In this document: positions 22,131 through 30,324 of the stretch, piece by piece
Position numbering within the stretch: the stretch's first letter is position 1
Layout of the letters: each line of letters opens with the position of its first letter
Assembly (NCBI GenBank): GCA_050945135.1
Contig: JBMNSJ010000021.1
Span: 1 to 31,860 of the forward strand
Length of the DNA stretch: 31,860 nucleotides
Source of the DNA: WRIS01 sp050945135
Lineage (GTDB): Bacteria; Actinomycetota; Coriobacteriia; Coriobacteriales; Eggerthellaceae
Reading direction: 5' to 3'
Position numbers and translations under genes: made by a program
Notes under the pieces: model-generated
The model's database searches: none
Told to the model about the DNA's origin: nothing
The model's input: only the letters and a program-made list of their open reading frames with translations

Positions 22131-24266
22131 CTAGTCGCGAGCGTAAGCGATGGTTTCAACTTCCTTGTTAAAGAGGGCATCATATTGGACGATGGCATAA
22201 TCATGAAAGACCTGCGAAGCAGCGCTTTCTTCGCCAATCCAGTGCCATATGCCAGCTTCGTCCATGTAGCCATTGAGATTAATTGCGGGCATGGCAGACC
22301 TCAGGGAAAGAACAAAGCGCTGGTAATCAGTGAGAGGAAGTCCGGCTTCGCTCACCACGAGCGCTCCAAGGTAGTTGAGGCTTGTGTCGGTGGCTGTGGT
22401 GGGAGTAGAAGGCGTGGCGGTTTCTACAAAGTCAACCACGGTATCTTGCGGTATCTCGCTTGCCTCTACTGATGTTGGCTGATTTGCTTTGTCGTAATTT
22501 TTCCAAATCATGTAGGGAACTCGATAGCGGCTTTGGACCTCATCGAGTTCGAAATCGCTGACATCTTTTCCGTACTCTGTTTCGGCAAGCCAATCGGCAA
22601 GATCGGGTTGATGGTCTCCAAAGAAGCAAAGAACGACAGGACGGTCGAGTGCATTAAGACCATCAATGAGATAGGCAAGGTCTTGGTCTGCTTGATTAAT
22701 GCAGCTGATGTATTCGTTGAGTTCAGGGTATTCTACGCCATCGATAGAGGTGCTGATTTGCATATCCTCAGGAATAAGGCCTGTTTGATAACCGCTGTGA
22801 TTTTGGATGGTGACATCAAAGATAAATTGTGGAGCATCACTTGTATAAAGCTTATCTAGCACCACATCATAGGTTGCTTTGTCGGTAGTGAGATTGCGCA
22901 GGGTGTCTGCATTCTCGAAAGCGGCGATGTCATAGAATTGATCAAAGCCCATTTGGCTGTATACGAGCGAGCGCCGCCAATTGGTTCCCTCTGCAGGATG
23001 AATAGCTGTTGTTTCGTAACCAAGGTCTTTGAAATAGCTGGGGAGGTTTTGCGTACCCTCAAGATCGTAGAGCACGTAGGGATATACACCACCACCAAGG
23101 CTTCCCATGCTTGCTCCCGCGAGTAGTTCAAACTCTGAATTACAGGTTCCTCCAGCCATAGCTGATACGTAGGCAGTGCCCTTGAGGGCGGCATCATTGA
23201 TTGACTGATAGTAGGTTGGTCCCGAATAGGTGTCACGTAAGATTTCGTAATCAGTCAGATCGGAAAAAGTTTCATTCATTACTACAACGACAGAAGGAGT
23301 CAGTGTTGACTCGGTATTGCCAAGAACCATTGAATAATCGGCAAGCTCAAGGCCTTCGGACAACATGGCAGAATATGAGGAATCGCTCTGCGCAACATTT
23401 CCCTGAGTGTAGCTGGCAATTAGCTCGCGTGCCGTTTCGGGTGAGTAATCGGAAGGTGGGCTTGGGCTAAGGTCTTGCACCCTCTTTAAAAAGCACAGAA
23501 TAGAGCCCTGCGACTTGTAAGATTCTTTCGTGCTCCAAACATCAACTTCTACTCCATAAGCCTCTTCGATATCGTGGTCTGAGTACCAGAAGCCAAATAC
23601 AAGAAGGCAACAAAGGGCGACACTGCTGTTTGCAAGTCCGGCTCGGCGGTTTAGCTTTGCTTTTGGAAGAAAAGAAATTAGCAAACAGGTAAAGCACAAG
23701 ACTAGGAAGGCTATTACGACATTATCAGTAATTGCATAGGTGTATCCTCCGCTGACCGACGCGGCAGTGTTAAGAGCGAAAAGATCAGCGGGCACAACAG
23801 GCTGTCCCTTGAAGACAACCACGAAGTAGTTAGCAATTCCAATAAGGAAGCAGCAAATCATAAATACGATTGCAGAAGTTTTAGATTGCTGACCTGCGAA
23901 AAAGAATAGGGCAAACAGCAGAGCAACTATGCACAGGTTTATAAAGATGTAATAGCCCGAAAGACCAAGAATGAAATCATTGTAGGATCGTTCTAATAAG
24001 AAGAATCCAATGCAGGGCAGTGTAATACAGAGAAGTGGCTTGAGGATGCTCATATGAGCGTCGATTTTTTTCTCGACACGCTCACGATTGAAGAGAATCG
24101 CAATCATGACGACAAACGCAATGATGACGAGGGGGGTAACAAAGGCAGCAGAGTGCTGAACAAGCCCGGCAATATCGTAGATAAGGTATGCGCACAAAAG
24201 CACGGCATACACTATGACCCCAGCAAGAGTTCTTTTTTCCATATCTTTGAACATACGCAAAGCCAT
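22131..24266 (-). CDS. LTA-synthase-like membrane sulfatase-fold protein
   Basis: The protein has ~711 residues. Several hydrophobic helices fill the first ~240 residues, then a large extracytoplasmic alkaline-phosphatase/sulfatase-type domain follows. The hallmarks are VVVVMNETFSDL (metal-binding Glu), AGGTCNSEFELLAG with nucleophile Thr374, and GDHQPDL near the end. This is the plan of LtaS and related phosphoglycerol transferases, which build or decorate polyglycerolphosphate on lipids or glycans outside the cell. The exact substrate in this organism is unknown. The start is uncertain: ATG 24266 is chosen, with in-frame TTG 24284 and ATG 24254 and 24242 also possible and no strong ribosome site for any. 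A LysR gene lies upstream on the same strand. Confidence 0.85.
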   Translation of the reverse strand: MALRMFKDMEKRTLAGVIVYAVLLCAYLIYDIAGLVQHSAAFVTPLVIIAFVVMIAILFNRERVEKKIDAHMSILKPLLCITLPCIGFFLLERSYNDFILGLSGYYIFINLCIVALLFALFFFAGQQSKTSAIVFMICCFLIGIANYFVVVFKGQPVVPADLFALNTAASVSGGYTYAITDNVVIAFLVLCFTCLLISFLPKAKLNRRAGLANSSVALCCLLVFGFWYSDHDIEEAYGVEVDVWSTKESYKSQGSILCFLKRVQDLSPSPPSDYSPETARELIASYTQGNVAQSDSSYSAMLSEGLELADYSMVLGNTESTLTPSVVVVMNETFSDLTDYEILRDTYSGPTYYQSINDAALKGTAYVSAMAGGTCNSEFELLAGASMGSLGGGVYPYVLYDLEGTQNLPSYFKDLGYETTAIHPAEGTNWRRSLVYSQMGFDQFYDIAAFENADTLRNLTTDKATYDVVLDKLYTSDAPQFIFDVTIQNHSGYQTGLIPEDMQISTSIDGVEYPELNEYISCINQADQDLAYLIDGLNALDRPVVLCFFGDHQPDLADWLAETEYGKDVSDFELDEVQSRYRVPYMIWKNYDKANQPTSVEASEIPQDTVVDFVETATPSTPTTATDTSLNYLGALVVSEAGLPLTDYQRFVLSLRSAMPAINLNGYMDEAGIWHWIGEESAASQVFHDYAIVQYDALFNKEVETIAYARD

Positions 24267-24310
24267 ATTTAATGAGCCCGACAAGGGTCAAAGCTCAGGC
24301 AACATCCCTT

Positions 24311-24335
24311 CGAAATTTCGGGACACAGTATAGCA
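24311..24335 (-). promoter_or_regulatory. Candidate promoter of the LTA-synthase-like gene with adjacent palindrome
   Basis: On the minus strand TGC-TATACT (24327-24335) is an extended -10 element. The perfect palindrome CGAAATTTCG (24311-24320) lies just downstream, near the predicted start point, and could be an operator. Confidence 0.4.
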
Positions 24336-24385
24336 CAAAGCGTGTGTAAGGGTTTTCTTGCCCGAGCGATTGGGCTTCGAGGCCA

Positions 24386-25351
24386 CTACTGAGAGGAATT
24401 GTTCGGCTCGGGTTTTGTAATTTCTCTTTGATATATGCCTTCGCTTGTAAACTGACGGTCGGCAAACACCTTTGTCAGATAGGTTTCAAAACTCGTGAGA
24501 GCCTCATTCTTTCGCGTTTCGGGACGCACAAGGCATACGGGAATAAGAAAGCGGTCGTGCTCGTTAAGAGGACGAATGACAATGTTGGAATAAAGTTCTT
24601 GAAGACGCTGGTCGCCAGTTGTAAACATAACACCGTGCTCTTCGTCGAAGAAGCGTTGATATTCTTCAACAAAGGGAGGAATATCAACGTAGCTAAAGTT
24701 GCAACGACGTTTTTTGAACTGACGCTCGATTTCTTGGTGACTAAAATGAAGGTCGTCGGGGCGAGCAACTTTCATGTCGCGAAGGTCTTCGAAAGAGACG
24801 GCCTCTTTATGTGCAAGCGGATGGTTTTTCGACAGAATTACCGAAGGAGCAAGAGAATACAGTCGAATACAGGGCTGTTCAGGATTTTTAGTGCGACCCA
24901 GGATTATTGCAGCATCGACGATCTCAGCAAGAAATGCTGAAAGGCAGGAACCACTCGACTTGAGAACTAAGGTAAGGCTGATGTCGGGGTAGGTATTTCG
25001 GAAAGCCTCGAAGGCTTCGTGGTTGATTAATTCTCCCTGGTAAGGCGAGCTTGCGACAGCAATATTGAGAACTCCGCTATCGGCTGAACCCTCCTGGTGA
25101 GATTGTGCGAGAGTGCTTAAATCGGCAAAATCGAAGACAAGCTCATTGGCTTTTTCGAAAAAGAGTTCGCCAAATGAGGTAAGCACCACTTCTTTTCTGC
25201 CACGTGCAAGAAGGCTTACTCCTAGTTCACGTTCAAGATCGCCAATGGCTTTTGAAATGGCCTGTGGCGATATAAACAATTCATGAGCTGCCTCTGAATA
25301 ACTTCGTGCACGAACGGTCGCAACAAAATATTGGAGTTGCGTAATATTCAA
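24386..25351 (-). CDS. LysR-family transcriptional regulator
   Basis: The 321-residue protein begins MNITQLQYFVATVRARSYSEAAHELFISPQAISKAIGDLERELG, a classic LysR winged helix (residues 1-60). A linker helix and a periplasmic-binding-like effector domain follow (LNIAVASSPYQGELINHEAF...). The start codon is TTG at 25351, with GGGAGGA five bases upstream. No ATG fits the family N-terminus, so TTG is convincing. The gene is 120 bases upstream of the LTA-synthase-like gene in the same direction and may control it, although that gene has its own promoter candidate. No divergent target lies upstream. The effector is unknown. Confidence 0.9.
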   Translation of the reverse strand: MNITQLQYFVATVRARSYSEAAHELFISPQAISKAIGDLERELGVSLLARGRKEVVLTSFGELFFEKANELVFDFADLSTLAQSHQEGSADSGVLNIAVASSPYQGELINHEAFEAFRNTYPDISLTLVLKSSGSCLSAFLAEIVDAAIILGRTKNPEQPCIRLYSLAPSVILSKNHPLAHKEAVSFEDLRDMKVARPDDLHFSHQEIERQFKKRRCNFSYVDIPPFVEEYQRFFDEEHGVMFTTGDQRLQELYSNIVIRPLNEHDRFLIPVCLVRPETRKNEALTSFETYLTKVFADRQFTSEGIYQREITKPEPNNSSQ

Positions 25352-25463
25352 TTCGGTCCTCCCGAAACTGCCTTCCTAGTGTTAGAGCGTAGCTAAATGT
25401 ACCACAAAACCGAGGGTGCGATAGACTTATCAGGTCTTATGTGCGAAAAAGGCCGACGACGAG

Positions 25464-25892
25464 CTAGTTGCAAGTAATTTCAGCAGCACCGGAATTCTCT
25501 TCAAGTTGTGATTCCAGATTCTTTTTCATGCACAGATAATTACAGATGGTGACAATCATGCAGCATGCGCTGTATACCAAAACGAAGATAGACTTTGCTT
25601 CTTCAAAAACAGGAATAATACCTGCTCGAGAGGCAAAAGTGTAAAGCATAACCAGAAGGTAGGGGAGCAGGAGGAGGTATTGAGTTCGATAAAAACGACT
25701 CACGTCGAGTTTGATAGAGCGGAAGCTGCGCTTGCTTATGATAAACAAGGCAATTCCAACATGCATTGCGATGAGCACAAGGAAGAACCAGGGCATTGGA
25801 GTGAACTGAAGCAGGGTGATAAAGCCAAAAGTGAATGCTGCCGCCAAAATAAACTGGATATGTGCCTTTTTTAGAATACGCTGTTCTTCCAT
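25464..25892 (-). CDS. Small integral membrane protein with four predicted helices, unknown function
   Basis: I recognise no family. Its 142 residues form two pairs of hydrophobic helices: about 12-30 and 34-52 (FILAAAFTFGFITLLQF, WFFLVLIAMHVGIALFII), a basic loop (SKRSFRSIKLDVSRFYRTQ), then about 72-90 and 100-120. Short charged tails probably face the cytoplasm. It begins 11 bases after the beta-propeller lipoprotein gene and is the last gene of the degV operon, so it may anchor or partner that lipoprotein (inference). No terminator with a clear hairpin was seen before the LysR gene. Confidence 0.75.
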   Translation of the reverse strand: MEEQRILKKAHIQFILAAAFTFGFITLLQFTPMPWFFLVLIAMHVGIALFIISKRSFRSIKLDVSRFYRTQYLLLLPYLLVMLYTFASRAGIIPVFEEAKSIFVLVYSACCMIVTICNYLCMKKNLESQLEENSGAAEITCN

Positions 25893-25903
25893 TTTTGAAA
25901 TCC

Positions 25904-27892
25904 TTACTCGGTGCTGAGGGGGCGGATTGGTTGGTATGCTGGTTCATCAACAGGCAAGCTTAGATTTCCAGCGTTATCTAAAGAGTCAAGCGTGTAAACA
26001 TCGATTCCGTGAGCGTAAACGATATACAGGTAATCGTCTATATAGAGTGCTCGTTGTGAAGAGTAATACGAGTCGCTCGTTTGAACGAGGTCTTTTCGTA
26101 GATAGAATCCTTCATCATCTGAGTAACCGTATACGTGATAGTTGCTTGAACCGGGAAAGCATATCAGGTTCTTTGCTTCATCGACGAGGGCGGCTTTGTG
26201 GTTGTATTGCGCTTCCGAGTAAGCATCGTCAAGGTGAGTAAGGTGTTTTTCTGTGACATCGTAGGGGTTGCTTGTATCGAACATGCTCAGCTTTAATCCA
26301 GAAGTGAGTCCTGAGCTATCTGCAGCCATGCCTAAGCCAAGAAGGCGATTCTCGCTATAGGGATGAAGATAGTTGGAGAATCCAGGAATCTTCAGGGCAC
26401 TTTTAATCGAAGGATTGCTCGAATCAGATAAGTCAACCGCAAAGAGGGGATCAACGTTGCGGAAGGTGACGAAATAACCAATTTCTCCCATAAAGCGTGC
26501 AGAATAAATTCGCTCGTCTTCACCAAGACCTTCAATGCTTCCCGTTTGGTTTAGGGCACTGTCGAGAATGTAGAGAGCGTTACTCGTTGAGCCAGGTTCA
26601 GATGTTTGATAGTCATAGACTGTACTTGTGCCATCATCGAGTGTTCGGTACTGGTAGCCATCGGCTGTGACTACTAAGCGAAGATGGTCCTTGTATTCAT
26701 CGAGTGAAAACTGATTGAGCAAAGAACCGTCGACGCGTGTGTCGGCGACAAAAGAAAGAGTACCTTTGTCGAGGCTAAATTTGACGAGGTTAGTGCTGTG
26801 CTTGTTTTCATACTCGGTGACAGTAAATGAACCGTCTTTGTACGAGTTGAGTTCCACTTCTTCATACGTTTGCCCTGCTAAATAGAGACTTTGTTCGCTC
26901 ATGTAAACGGTGTCATTCGCGCCAAGGACCGACGCGGTGTCAACGCGATTGAGCTCAGAAACATCAATTGAACTGAGCACCGTATACGTGATGGTGTCAC
27001 CCTGCGGAAGCAGGTAAATGTTTGGGGCGGGAAGGACTTCAGTTTGGTCAGCGGTGTAGCTTAAGGGTATATATGTTTCTGGTTTGTCGCGTGCAATCTC
27101 GTTAGAAAAAGAAATGTAATGGTTAGTTACAAGATAAAGAACACCATCCTGCAAGCGTGAAGAGCTTAAAGAACCATCTTGCCCAAAGCTTGCAAGGTAG
27201 CGAGGATTATCTCGGTCCGATACGTCAAAACAGGCAACTTCGCTAATTGTTTTATAGAGCGAAGGAAAAGATCCAGCGTAGCTGCTGTCATCGGATTCGA
27301 GCTCCTCAAAGTATTCGGGGCGGTAGGAGTAGACTACCAACAGTGTGTTGTCATGGATATAGATTTCACTTGGATATAGCTTGTTCTCGCTTTCGGCACT
27401 TTTGTCCACAGTTTTGGTGTTCATGGGGATGCGTGAGACCTCTGCGGTATTGCCGCCATCTGCGCGTGCGATTACGACGTCAGAGTTAGAAATAAGGTAG
27501 ATGAATTCTCCGTCGTTTTTGACAGAATCCCCTTCATCGATTCCCTCGACTTGCACATTGGTTTGCGAGAAACTGTCGGCTCTCGATGCGGAAGCGCTGA
27601 GGTCTGTTGAAAGCGCAGAAATGCTCTCTGTGCCTGTGGCTGCATCTTCAAGAAGTATCTCGCCATTTTGTACCACACCAGATGATTCGTTGCGTGCTCG
27701 AATTTCTTCGATTGCGTCATAGATGGCATCGTAGGATTCAGGATGAGTAGTAAGCGAATTGTTCTGGTTTGTTTCGGGGCTGCTTTGCGTGCAGCCAAGT
27801 AGACAGAACAGTACAAGCGCGCATACAAATAGTGAGAAAAAGAGACAGAGCTTGCTCACCACATATTTGTGTTGCTGATGTATCCGTTCCAT
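25904..27892 (-). CDS. Secreted beta-propeller domain lipoprotein
   Basis: The 662-residue protein starts with a basic N-terminus and a long hydrophobic stretch ending in CLLGC (lipobox, Cys34), so it should be lipid-anchored outside the membrane. A low-complexity Ser/Asn linker follows. TNVQVEGIDEGDSVKNDGEFIYLISN opens the Beta_propel domain (the C-terminal beta-propeller family seen in bacteria and archaea). Repeated YLI/YLV strands and a DVSDRDNPRYLASF / DLSDSSNPSIKSALKI repeat show the blades. Function is unknown for the family. Binding of protein or glycan is plausible. ATG 27892 follows GAGGAAC inside the intergenic 11 bases after degV. Confidence 0.88.
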   Translation of the reverse strand: MERIHQQHKYVVSKLCLFFSLFVCALVLFCLLGCTQSSPETNQNNSLTTHPESYDAIYDAIEEIRARNESSGVVQNGEILLEDAATGTESISALSTDLSASASRADSFSQTNVQVEGIDEGDSVKNDGEFIYLISNSDVVIARADGGNTAEVSRIPMNTKTVDKSAESENKLYPSEIYIHDNTLLVVYSYRPEYFEELESDDSSYAGSFPSLYKTISEVACFDVSDRDNPRYLASFGQDGSLSSSRLQDGVLYLVTNHYISFSNEIARDKPETYIPLSYTADQTEVLPAPNIYLLPQGDTITYTVLSSIDVSELNRVDTASVLGANDTVYMSEQSLYLAGQTYEEVELNSYKDGSFTVTEYENKHSTNLVKFSLDKGTLSFVADTRVDGSLLNQFSLDEYKDHLRLVVTADGYQYRTLDDGTSTVYDYQTSEPGSTSNALYILDSALNQTGSIEGLGEDERIYSARFMGEIGYFVTFRNVDPLFAVDLSDSSNPSIKSALKIPGFSNYLHPYSENRLLGLGMAADSSGLTSGLKLSMFDTSNPYDVTEKHLTHLDDAYSEAQYNHKAALVDEAKNLICFPGSSNYHVYGYSDDEGFYLRKDLVQTSDSYYSSQRALYIDDYLYIVYAHGIDVYTLDSLDNAGNLSLPVDEPAYQPIRPLSTE

Positions 27893-27903
27893 AAAAAGTT
27901 CCT

Positions 27904-28758
27904 CTAGCTAAGCTCAATTCCTGGGCAACTTCGTATATCAATTGCCTGTATCGCTACACAACCAGGTCCTCCCTGGGTTATGAAAGCGGGACTCAAACCA
28001 AAAATGCCCTGCCGGCAGCGTGGGAATGCCTTAGCAATCATGTCTCCAGCTTTTGTGGCATGTGGTGTGTTATCGGCATGGCTTATGCCGATATAAAAGT
28101 TATCATTGATTTTGCGCTTCTTTAAATCTTCGATAATCGCGTGTATGGCTTTTTCGAAGGCACGGGTGATGGTGAATCGTTCAAGGCGCTTTCCATCAGG
28201 GGTTTGTTCCATAACGGGTACAGCTTTTATCATGGTGACCACTTTTGCCGCAAGGGGAGTCAGTCGTCCACCGCGGCGTAAGAAGTCGAAGTCTTCAGGA
28301 ATAAGATAGGAGTGGGCAGAATCAACCATCCCTTTGAGCTTGTCGAGAATATCGTGCGGCTTGTGGCCCTCTTTTGCTAGATTGCGTGCGTGATAAACGA
28401 GCACGCGATGAGGAACACAGAGAGTCCTCGAGTTGAGAATATGAACACGTTCGGGGTGTTTAGCCTGGGGCTGAAGACCGCAAGCAACTTCGTAAGATCC
28501 CGAAAGGCCATCAGCCATCGTGATATGAATTACCTCTTCGTCGGTATCATAGGCATTAATGGTTAGTCCAGCAGGGGGTGATGAGCTTGTTGGGACATCA
28601 CCTTGGCGAACAAGATTCATGAAATCCTCTGGGGATATTTCGTCGTATTCAAGCCAGGTTTTTCCGGAGACAGAAACGCTTAAGGGAAGTACGACAAGGC
28701 CGCGTTCGCGCCCTTCCGCAGTCGAGAGCATGACAGAAGAATCCGTGACAATCTGCAT
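27904..28758 (-). CDS. DegV-family fatty-acid-binding protein
   Basis: DegV (FakB-like) proteins bind a fatty acid for phosphorylation by the FakA kinase. The 284 residues open MQIVTDSSVMLSTAEGRERGLVVLPLSVSV, with TSSSPPAGLTINAY (lipid-head Ser/Thr loop) and GLSGSYEVA. The C-terminal domain (EDFDFLRRGGRLT... GPGCVAIQAI) is complete. No fakA (DAK-type kinase) is in the window. The gene is first in an operon with the lipoprotein (11 bases) and the four-helix protein (11 bases). The ribosome site before ATG 28758 is weak (GAGAAAGCGAGC). Confidence 0.9.
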   Translation of the reverse strand: MQIVTDSSVMLSTAEGRERGLVVLPLSVSVSGKTWLEYDEISPEDFMNLVRQGDVPTSSSPPAGLTINAYDTDEEVIHITMADGLSGSYEVACGLQPQAKHPERVHILNSRTLCVPHRVLVYHARNLAKEGHKPHDILDKLKGMVDSAHSYLIPEDFDFLRRGGRLTPLAAKVVTMIKAVPVMEQTPDGKRLERFTITRAFEKAIHAIIEDLKKRKINDNFYIGISHADNTPHATKAGDMIAKAFPRCRQGIFGLSPAFITQGGPGCVAIQAIDIRSCPGIELS

Positions 28759-29056
28759 GATGTGCTCGCTTTCTCGAAAGTACTATCGAATGACATGACA
28801 TGTACGGTAGCGCGGGTAACAAAGGGCAGGAATTACATTGTTTGATGAAGTCTACCTTAGCTGAACTTACAAATTGTTTTAAAAGTTATACGCGATGATT
28901 TCTTCACATGTGAAAACCTGGGATAACTCAATAAGATGTGAAATACAAGGCGAGCTATATTCTTTGGGGCGCTCACTCAAACCTTTGCGTATAATAATGA
29001 CGAAAATCGAGCCTCGCACACGGAAGTGCACGCATGCAACGGAAAGGGAAAACCCT
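28759..29056. other. Divergent region between degV and the oxidoreductase gene
   Basis: No gene was found. It holds the perfect palindrome TTCACATGTGAA (28903-28914), with a second TGTGAA half-site at about 28936-28941, and TATAAT at 28990-28995, which suits the plus-strand oxidoreductase. The open frame from 28895 into that gene is an N-terminal over-extension. Confidence 0.5.
28903..28914. promoter_or_regulatory. 12-bp palindrome, candidate operator
   Basis: TTCACATGTGAA is a perfect dyad 76 bases upstream of the TATAAT box at 28990. A repeated half-site (TGTGAA) occurs about 20 bases downstream. The regulator is unknown. Confidence 0.4.
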
Positions 29057-30037
29057 ATGAAAGCTGTCATCCGTAATAACTATGGGACCTATGAGGGTCT
29101 TGAGTATGCTGATGTTGAAAAACCAAGCCCCGGACCTGGCGAGGCCTTAATTCGAAATCATGCGTCTTCAATTAATTCACACGACATTCGTCGTTTAGCC
29201 GGCAAACCTGCGTTGACGCGTTTGCGAGAGGGCTATCTTATCCCTGAGAATAAGCTTTTAGGAGCAGATGTTGCGGGGGTCATCGAAGAGCTAGGCGAGG
29301 GAGAAACCGATTTTGAGGTTGGCGATGAGGTGTTTTGTTGTGTCGCCGGAGGTTATGGCGACAATGCTTTTGCGGAGTATGTCTGTGCTAAAAGAAGCAC
29401 GATTGTAAAGAAGCCAGCCAATATCACCTTTGAGCAAGCAGCTGCCGTACCCATGGCAGCCGTAACTGCTTTACAGGGGCTGCGAAACTATGGTCAGGTT
29501 TCTGAGGGGATGCAGGTACTAATCAACGGTGCTTCTGGTGGCGTTGGTACCTTTGCTGTGCAGATTGCGAAAGCCTTAGGCGCCGAAGTTACGGGAGTAT
29601 GCAGCGGTAAGAATCTAGAAATGGTCAAAAGCATTGGTGCCGACCATGTCATTAATTACGAAGAGGAAAACTTTGCAAAAGAGTCAAACAAGTACGACTT
29701 GATGCTCGATATTGCAGCAAATCAATCGATGGCTGCACGTACCTACCCTTTGAAACCAGGCGGATTGTGCGTAGTTATCGGTTATGCGACAACCCTTGCT
29801 TTACTACAGGTGGCCCTATCGCGCTCGAAGGCAAATAAAGATGGCGGCAAAGACTTAGTAATGCTTTTAGCTGATCAGTCAATTAAGGGCGATTTACAAA
29901 CAATGGCTGAGTTTCTCGAAGAGGGTAAGGTCGTGCCGGTAATTGATCACTGCTATCCCTTAAGCGAAGCCAAGGATGCTTTTCGCTACTTCCTCGAAGA
30001 GCACGCAAAAGGCAAAGTGGTTCTTTCAATACCCTAA
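29057..30037 (+). CDS. Medium-chain NAD(P)-dependent oxidoreductase (quinone-reductase type)
   Basis: The 326-residue protein belongs to the medium-chain dehydrogenase/reductase superfamily. The GroES-like N-terminal half includes MKAVIRNNYGTYEGLEYADVEKPSPGPGE and GADVAGVIEELG. The Rossmann half has INGASGGVGTFAVQIAKALGA near residue 157. The structural-zinc cysteine cluster and catalytic Cys/His are absent, so it resembles the zinc-free quinone oxidoreductase group. The substrate is unknown. I use ATG 29057 with GGAAAGGGAAA upstream. The open frame extends to 28895, but those residues do not look like protein of this family. It is monocistronic. Confidence 0.88.
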   Translation: MKAVIRNNYGTYEGLEYADVEKPSPGPGEALIRNHASSINSHDIRRLAGKPALTRLREGYLIPENKLLGADVAGVIEELGEGETDFEVGDEVFCCVAGGYGDNAFAEYVCAKRSTIVKKPANITFEQAAAVPMAAVTALQGLRNYGQVSEGMQVLINGASGGVGTFAVQIAKALGAEVTGVCSGKNLEMVKSIGADHVINYEEENFAKESNKYDLMLDIAANQSMAARTYPLKPGGLCVVIGYATTLALLQVALSRSKANKDGGKDLVMLLADQSIKGDLQTMAEFLEEGKVVPVIDHCYPLSEAKDAFRYFLEEHAKGKVVLSIP

Positions 30038-30324
30038 GATTTCTTCAGTCTCTGTTTGTGGATTCTGCGATTCTACGACCTGCTGCTGGGCGGTCGTTGT
30101 GTTGGTGTGCTGAAACAACGAAGTAATTGGATTTGGTCGAAGCGCCATAAGCTTATCGGGCGAGATAGGCGAAAGGAAACGAAATTTGGTTAGTCAATGA
30201 ATCTTCTACACCGTATAGCAGAAAAAGTGTCGTCAACAAGGCGTAGAGCACTATAATGTCCATGGTATTAATGAGTATGTACCTTTAATTTGACAAAGCA
30301 TAGGCACAAGAACAGGGGTCTACA
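30038..30324. other. Region between the oxidoreductase gene and glnA
   Basis: ACGACC (30075-30080) / GGTCGT (30092-30097) forms a hairpin without a T-run, perhaps a weak terminator. TATAAT at 30252-30257 is the likely -10 box of glnA, 68 bases before its start, with no good -35. A 40-codon minus-strand frame (30026-30148) overlaps the oxidoreductase end but lacks a ribosome site. Nothing else was seen. Confidence 0.4.

Noticed and set aside
28895..29056. N-terminal extension of the oxidoreductase to 28895
   Set aside because: These 54 residues have no family match and run through the promoter region, while ATG 29057 has a good ribosome site.
30026..30148. A 40-codon minus-strand frame (MALRPNPITSLF...) between the oxidoreductase and glnA
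   Set aside because: It has no ribosome site, overlaps the oxidoreductase end by 12 bases, and is Gln/Thr/Asn-rich without a recognisable fold. Kept only as a note.
30290..30295. TTGACA before glnA as a -35 box
   Set aside because: It lies only 35 bases before the start codon and no -10-like hexamer follows at proper spacing.
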